From contig JAEZSL010000397.1 in the NCBI GenBank assembly GCA_023443925.1, positions 1-34,217 of the forward strand: 34,217 bases of DNA, given 5' to 3'. Every line of letters starts with the position of its first letter. Positions within the stretch are counted from its first letter, which is position 1. Below are positions 30,355 through 34,217 of the stretch, piece after piece. The notes below the pieces were generated by a model that was not told the DNA's origin, ran no database searches, and saw only the letters and a list, made by a program, of their open reading frames with translations. Source of the DNA: Bacillota bacterium. Lineage in GTDB: Bacteria; Bacillota_A; Clostridia; Lachnospirales; Lachnospiraceae. The position numbers and the translations under genes were made by a program.

Positions 30355-31827
30355 ATGAAAAAGACAATTATTTTTGCATTAACGTTACTTATATTAATCT
30401 CAGGATTCCCAACACAAAGTTATGGGATGCCAGATGCCCAATCTGCGGCAATACAGGGGCTGCTGGATAATGCCTGCCGCGTATCAGGCGTTCCGGGTAT
30501 GTCCCTCGTGGTCCTTGCGGAGGATGAAGTGTATTACTTCTCTTCCGGGTATGCAGACCGTGAGAAGGAGTTATCTGCAAGTGAAACTACACTATATGAA
30601 TTGGCTTCGGTCAGTAAAGCTTTTACCGGCTTTGGTATTCTGCTGTTGGAAGAAAAGGGACTGCTGTCAATGAATGACCCTGTCCAAAAATATTTACCTT
30701 GGTTTACGTTAAAGTATCAAGGAAAGCCGGTTGATATGCAAAACCTTACACTGAATCACTTTCTTCACCATACCAGCGGCTTAACCAATAGCAGGCATAC
30801 TCAAAACATTCCACAAGGCAATACTCCAGGTTTGCTGCAAAAGACGGTGGAAATGCTGTCCGATGCTGAACTGGCATTTTCTCCTGGTGAGCAGTATACC
30901 TATGGAACCGTTAATTATGACGTATTGGGATTGGTTATTGAGATTGTGTCGGAACAAAGCTATGAAGACTTTATGAGAGAACAGGTATTTCAGCCATTAG
31001 GTCTTCACCAGACGTATGTTTATAAAGAAGATGCCAGGGCCACCGGACAGTTGGCACAGGGCTACCGGACATCCTTTTTGATGACAACTCCCTATAACGC
31101 ACCGGATTATGCCGGGAATAAACCCGCAGGTTACCTGATTTCCTGTACAAAAGATATGGCGCGTTGGATGGGCATACAGATGGGTATTGTTAAGGACATA
31201 CCCGAGATATTCCATAGAGTTATTGAAAAGTCACATCAGGGTGATAGGTCTGTTCCGGCTGCCAACGGAATGTATTATGCGGCAGGCTGGTCGGTAAACG
31301 CCGACCAAACAATTATAGAGCACGCAGGGGTCAATCCCAATTTCAGAACCGTAGTGGCCATGCTGCCAAAGGAACAAACCGCTTTCTGCTTGCTGACCAA
31401 CGGCACCAATACCAATGTCGGGCTGGTACTGAAAGTTAAGGCTATATTAGACGGTAATCTAATCCAGTCATATGAAATAAGCGGCACACAGCTTATGGAC
31501 ATCGTATTGTCGTCTGTTACCATTGTCCTTAGCCTCTTAGCCGTTCTGTTCTTTCTCTTAGGATTACGCAGAAGAAAAACCAACGAGCGGCAGCCAATAA
31601 CAAAAAAGAGAAAAACCGCAACCGTTATTTTACTAATCACTACGCTTCTGTCTATTATCAGCTGTGCCTTTCCAATCTTAATGGGATCTGATTGGTCAAT
31701 GGTACTTATTTGGCAGACATACAGTATTCTTACCGCTTTGATTTCATTGGCACTCTTTACAGCAAGCACTACATGGTTTGTATACACTCACCGGTTTATT
31801 GCCTATCCGAGAAGAAGCATAATGTAA
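30355..31827 (+). CDS. membrane-anchored serine hydrolase, beta-lactamase/PBP4* family
   Basis: ATG 30355 has GGAGAG 4-5 bases upstream and opens directly on a signal peptide, while the longer frame from 30199 reads through the hairpin array. The 490-residue product has a signal peptide (1-24), then a class-C beta-lactamase-like domain with catalytic S85-x-x-K88 (SVSK), a YGTVNYD segment in place of the usual Tyr-x-Asn, and EHAG as the third motif. The C-terminal part has about three further helices (QLMDIVLSSVTIVLSLLAV..., TVILLITTLLSIISC..., YSILTALISLALFTAS). The catalytic domain should face outward. Such proteins are usually peptidases or esterases of unknown substrate rather than true beta-lactamases. 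Confidence 0.9.
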   Translation: MKKTIIFALTLLILISGFPTQSYGMPDAQSAAIQGLLDNACRVSGVPGMSLVVLAEDEVYYFSSGYADREKELSASETTLYELASVSKAFTGFGILLLEEKGLLSMNDPVQKYLPWFTLKYQGKPVDMQNLTLNHFLHHTSGLTNSRHTQNIPQGNTPGLLQKTVEMLSDAELAFSPGEQYTYGTVNYDVLGLVIEIVSEQSYEDFMREQVFQPLGLHQTYVYKEDARATGQLAQGYRTSFLMTTPYNAPDYAGNKPAGYLISCTKDMARWMGIQMGIVKDIPEIFHRVIEKSHQGDRSVPAANGMYYAAGWSVNADQTIIEHAGVNPNFRTVVAMLPKEQTAFCLLTNGTNTNVGLVLKVKAILDGNLIQSYEISGTQLMDIVLSSVTIVLSLLAVLFFLLGLRRRKTNERQPITKKRKTATVILLITTLLSIISCAFPILMGSDWSMVLIWQTYSILTALISLALFTASTTWFVYTHRFIAYPRRSIM

Positions 31828-31844
31828 GGCAAATCAAATTCTAA

Positions 31845-32098
31845 TTAAGTTTCCAGTCATAGATATAAGCCCATGCCTAAGAGGTAAAAAGTCCCGGGTA
31901 TTACCCCTGTATCTTCTATTTCTGCCAGGGTAGTAACACTCCCTGGCGCCAGTCACCCTCTGAATACCGCAGCCGGTTAAAAGCTTAAACCTAACCCTCA
32001 TACATAGCCTGATATGATGCGGATAAAGGAGCCCCTGCACGTTCCAAGGGAAAAGGTGTGCTGTTCAACCAGACAAAAGCTGGTTGGCAGCACACCTT
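31845..32098 (+). ncRNA. candidate structured non-coding RNA ending in a strong terminator
   Basis: A GC-richer block of about 200 bases (31850-32040) follows the hydrolase gene and ends in the long terminator at 32053-32098. It holds many short pairings: GGGT-ATT-ACCC (31896-31906), GCCAGGG/CCCTGGC (31924-31947) overlapping the palindrome CTGGCGCCAG, and GGTT...AACC around AAGCTT. A possible promoter, TTTATT-17-CATAAT (31795-31823), lies in the end of the hydrolase gene. Single-stranded blocks such as AGAGGTAAAAAGTCC look like conserved joining regions. My impression is of the raiA-type RNA of Clostridia, but that is memory-level resemblance only. A 68-codon minus-strand frame over it (32040-31834) is probably an artefact. 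Confidence 0.5.
32053..32098. terminator. strong bidirectional terminator
   Basis: AAGGTGTGCTG-TT-CAACCAG pairs with CTGGTTG-G-CAGCACACCTT around a seven-base loop: 18 pairs with a small internal bulge. On the plus strand CTTTT follows; on the minus strand TTCCC follows. It serves the RNA upstream and the convergent surface-protein gene. A further hairpin AGTGCT/AGCACT lies at about 32131-32156. Confidence 0.93.
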
Positions 32099-32186
32099 CT
32101 TTTACATACATTTCTGAGTATGACTTTAGTGCTGACAGTCCCTACACTTTAGCACTTAATCACTACTATAATTTTTTACCTGTACC

Positions 32187-34217
32187 CTATTCAAAGTAAT
32201 AATTCACAATATACTGTCTGCTTATCATATCTTCGCAAGCTTTTTTTGCAGCTGTCTTATCTTTAAAGTCCATGGTTACCAGATAGTATTTACCTTTTTC
32301 TTGAAGCACTACATTGGCGCTGTCATATTCCTGTTCAAAGATTTTTGCAACTCTCTTTGCATATTCTCCGCTGCCAATCAGTCCAAGACGGATATGGCTC
32401 TTGTACTGCTCTTCTGCCTTTTTGGTAATCTTCTTGTCTCTGGTGATGGTCACTTTATAGATCTTTGTAGTCTTATCCTCTGCTGTAACCTTAATATAGC
32501 TTGTATTCACTCCGGTTTTCAGCTTCAGTTTATTACCCTTTACTTCTTTCGTACAAGCTTTATCCAAGTATAACTTCCAGGATGCCTTTTCACTGGCAAC
32601 CGCTTTTACCGTAAGGCTGCTAATTCCGCTTGCCACCGTAGCTGTGATATTCTTACCCTTAATCACTGACTTAGAAGGTGTGGATACTTTTGTAATATCA
32701 CAAGCAACGGATTTTGTGAAAGCATTTGTTTTTACTACGGTAAAGATACTGAATTTTGTGATATGAAAACGGATTCCATATACACCTTCCTTATATTCTA
32801 CCAGTTTTCCCTGTACCAGATCTTTCTCACCGTCGGAATGCTCAATGTACACCGCCAGCTGCTTTAAGAAAGCTTCTTTTTCCTTCTTGTCTGCTGGGAT
32901 TTTAATTCCGGTCAGCGGCAGTGTAATATCTGCTTCTGATGAAGGCATATTTGTTTCTATGGTAATCGGATTGCCGATTACGGTGACACTGGTATTTTTG
33001 TTAGTGCTTACCATTGCTGCTTCCAGACGAGCCTGGTTTTTAACTGTTTCCTTCTGTGTTTCATCCTTTACCGGTACCAGATGGAAATACAGGTCCTTAT
33101 CGGAAGCCTGGATCTTGCTTAAGGTATTGTTACTCAGGTTGATCTTTGCTTCTTCCGTATCGATTTGAAGATTAATACCGCCATTCGATAAAGTTTCAAT
33201 GGCTGCTGTTGGAATATTAACACGCGTTTCCGATACCACATCTTTCTCATCCGGAATTACAATTCTTGCCGTATCCTTGCCCTGTTCTTTGAGCTTGTTT
33301 ACTGTCTCTAAGGCTTTCTCTTTCTGATAGGTTACCGTATCCGATTTTTGTCCGTCTGCTTTTGTGGTTCTTTCAATTGCGATCTGTGAGGCAGTGGTGT
33401 CTGTATTACCTTGTTTTACATCAACAGTAATTGTTTCGGTTCCTGTGGCAGTTGATCCGGAGGTATTTCCACTATTGCTTCCGCCGTTGTTCCCGCTGTT
33501 ATTTCCACCATTGTTTCCGCCGTTATTTCCGCCGTTGTTCCCTCCATTGTCACCGCCAGGGAAGGGGGGGAAGATACTTAACCATTTCGCATATACGGTA
33601 AGGTCAGCGTTCACGGTGTAATCAGAATTAAAATATGTACCACCGTTATCAGATAAATACCATCCGATGAAGGAAGAACCGGTTTTTGTAGGAGCGGCCG
33701 GCCAGTCAATTACACCGATAGATCCACCTTCTGCTACAGATCTTACAGCATATACGTCAGTTCCATTCATAAAGGTAACCGTGTGGTTAACCGCACCATC
33801 CATTGCAAATAGTGCTCTTACGGTTACCGGGGTATTCGGCATGGTAAAAGTATTGTCTGTAATGACCAGATCATTCGGGCTGATTACCTCCCAACGCTCG
33901 AGGTAAAAACCTTGGGACGGATAACTGTGTAAAGTAACCGCAGCTCCGGATACCGCCGAAACAGGAACCGATCCGGCAATACCGTTACCGTTATTTAATA
34001 CAGTAATGGTATGGGCTGTATTTCCACCGTTATTACCGCCATTGTTTCCGCCGTTATCTCCACCATTATTACCGCCATTGTCTCCTCCATTATCTCCACC
34101 ATCGTTACCACCGGGACCGGGGGGGAGAATAATAACATTTAAGAACCAACCTGCATATACGGTAAGGTCTTCATTTATGGCGTGGGTAGAAGTAAAATGA
34201 CCTCCGGAACTGAACGG
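32187..34217 (-). CDS. cell-surface protein with InlB-type repeats, Gly/Asn linkers and C-terminal SPOR-like domain (N-terminus outside window)
   Basis: The frame is open from the right edge (34217) to TAA at 32187, giving at least 676 residues; the ATG at 33842 is internal. In order there is the end of an InlB B-repeat (DLTVYAGW), a low-complexity GGDNGG/GGNNGG linker, a beta segment (HTITVLNNGNG), and a full InlB-type repeat (VTFMNGTDVYAV ... SSFIGWYLSDNG ... DLTVYAKW). A second GGNNGG linker and a beta-rich region come next, then a cadherin-like beta-sandwich (about 505-600) and a C-terminal SPOR-like domain (SHIRLGLIGSGEYAKRVAKIF ... YYLVTMDF) that may bind peptidoglycan. Repeats of this sort occur in adhesins and S-layer-associated proteins. 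No SLH or sortase motif is visible in this part. Confidence 0.85.
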   Translation of the reverse strand, partial: PFSSGGHFTSTHAINEDLTVYAGWFLNVIILPPGPGGNDGGDNGGDNGGNNGGDNGGNNGGNNGGNTAHTITVLNNGNGIAGSVPVSAVSGAAVTLHSYPSQGFYLERWEVISPNDLVITDNTFTMPNTPVTVRALFAMDGAVNHTVTFMNGTDVYAVRSVAEGGSIGVIDWPAAPTKTGSSFIGWYLSDNGGTYFNSDYTVNADLTVYAKWLSIFPPFPGGDNGGNNGGNNGGNNGGNNSGNNGGSNSGNTSGSTATGTETITVDVKQGNTDTTASQIAIERTTKADGQKSDTVTYQKEKALETVNKLKEQGKDTARIVIPDEKDVVSETRVNIPTAAIETLSNGGINLQIDTEEAKINLSNNTLSKIQASDKDLYFHLVPVKDETQKETVKNQARLEAAMVSTNKNTSVTVIGNPITIETNMPSSEADITLPLTGIKIPADKKEKEAFLKQLAVYIEHSDGEKDLVQGKLVEYKEGVYGIRFHITKFSIFTVVKTNAFTKSVACDITKVSTPSKSVIKGKNITATVASGISSLTVKAVASEKASWKLYLDKACTKEVKGNKLKLKTGVNTSYIKVTAEDKTTKIYKVTITRDKKITKKAEEQYKSHIRLGLIGSGEYAKRVAKIFEQEYDSANVVLQEKGKYYLVTMDFKDKTAAKKACEDMISRQYIVNYYFE

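Noticed and set aside
31834..32040. 68-codon minus-strand ORF
   Set aside because: It runs through the structured block and has no ribosome binding site. Its Arg-rich composition fits translation of a structured RNA gene.

Overview
The window looks like a chromosomal segment of a low-GC, plant-fibre-degrading anaerobic Firmicute, most likely a Lachnospiraceae relative of Lachnoclostridium phytofermentans or Anaerocolumna. This is an inference. The support is AT-rich intergenic DNA, strong AGGAGG-type ribosome binding sites, sigma-A promoters with 17-base spacers, a secreted xylan-degrading enzyme set beside a YesMN two-component system, and family-level resemblance of the proteins. No tRNA, rRNA, CRISPR array, intact insertion sequence or phage module was seen.

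Layout. (1) 1-1012, minus strand: start of an amino-acid ABC transporter operon (a permease and the first codons of probably a second permease). Ahead of it is a well-formed 27-residue leader peptide gene with three consecutive Cys codons, then a terminator-like hairpin, which looks like cysteine-sensing attenuation. (2) 1253-2271, plus strand: sigma-A promoter, ykkC-class (guanidine-I type) riboswitch with an overlapping terminator, and a six-helix GAP/LysE-like membrane protein. (3) 2301-18226, all minus strand: a xylan/arabinoxylan locus. It encodes a cytoplasmic GH43, a secreted GH43-CBM6, a secreted GH10 xylanase with an N-terminal binding module, a CUT1 sugar ABC transporter (two permeases and a lipoprotein, no ATPase), a YesN-type response regulator, a YesM-type sensor kinase, a secreted clan-A glycosidase with a CBM, and a cytoplasmic SGNH-like esterase. 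Secreted enzymes would trim the polymer, the transporter import oligosaccharides, and the cytoplasmic GH43 and esterase finish them. (4) 18411-21814: a nucleotidyltransferase, an integral membrane acyltransferase, and two tandem paralogous membrane/winged-helix/zinc-ribbon proteins. (5) 21815-22446: a hairpin-rich intergenic region with a 20-bp inverted repeat. (6) 22447-25849: a FecBCD-like metal-chelate uptake system, its permease-ATPase operon divergent from the binding lipoprotein. The two promoters are mirror images, each followed by the same operator GTTAG-N6-CTAAC. (7) 26134-31827: an AraC/GyrI-like regulator, a hypothetical protein, a divergent LspA-like protein, an AAA ATPase, a DUF6809-like protein and a membrane-anchored serine hydrolase. 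(8) 31845-32098: a probable structured non-coding RNA. (9) 32187-34217: the C-terminal part of a large repeat-containing surface protein that runs off the window.

The most notable observations are the poly-Cys leader peptide, the riboswitch paired with an unusual transporter family, the mirrored iron-type promoter/operators, the structured RNA at 31845-32098, the hairpin-rich element at 22102-22340, three unrelated minisatellites (25, 14 and 18 bp) each placed just upstream of a minus-strand gene, and a triple array of terminator-like hairpins ahead of the serine hydrolase gene.
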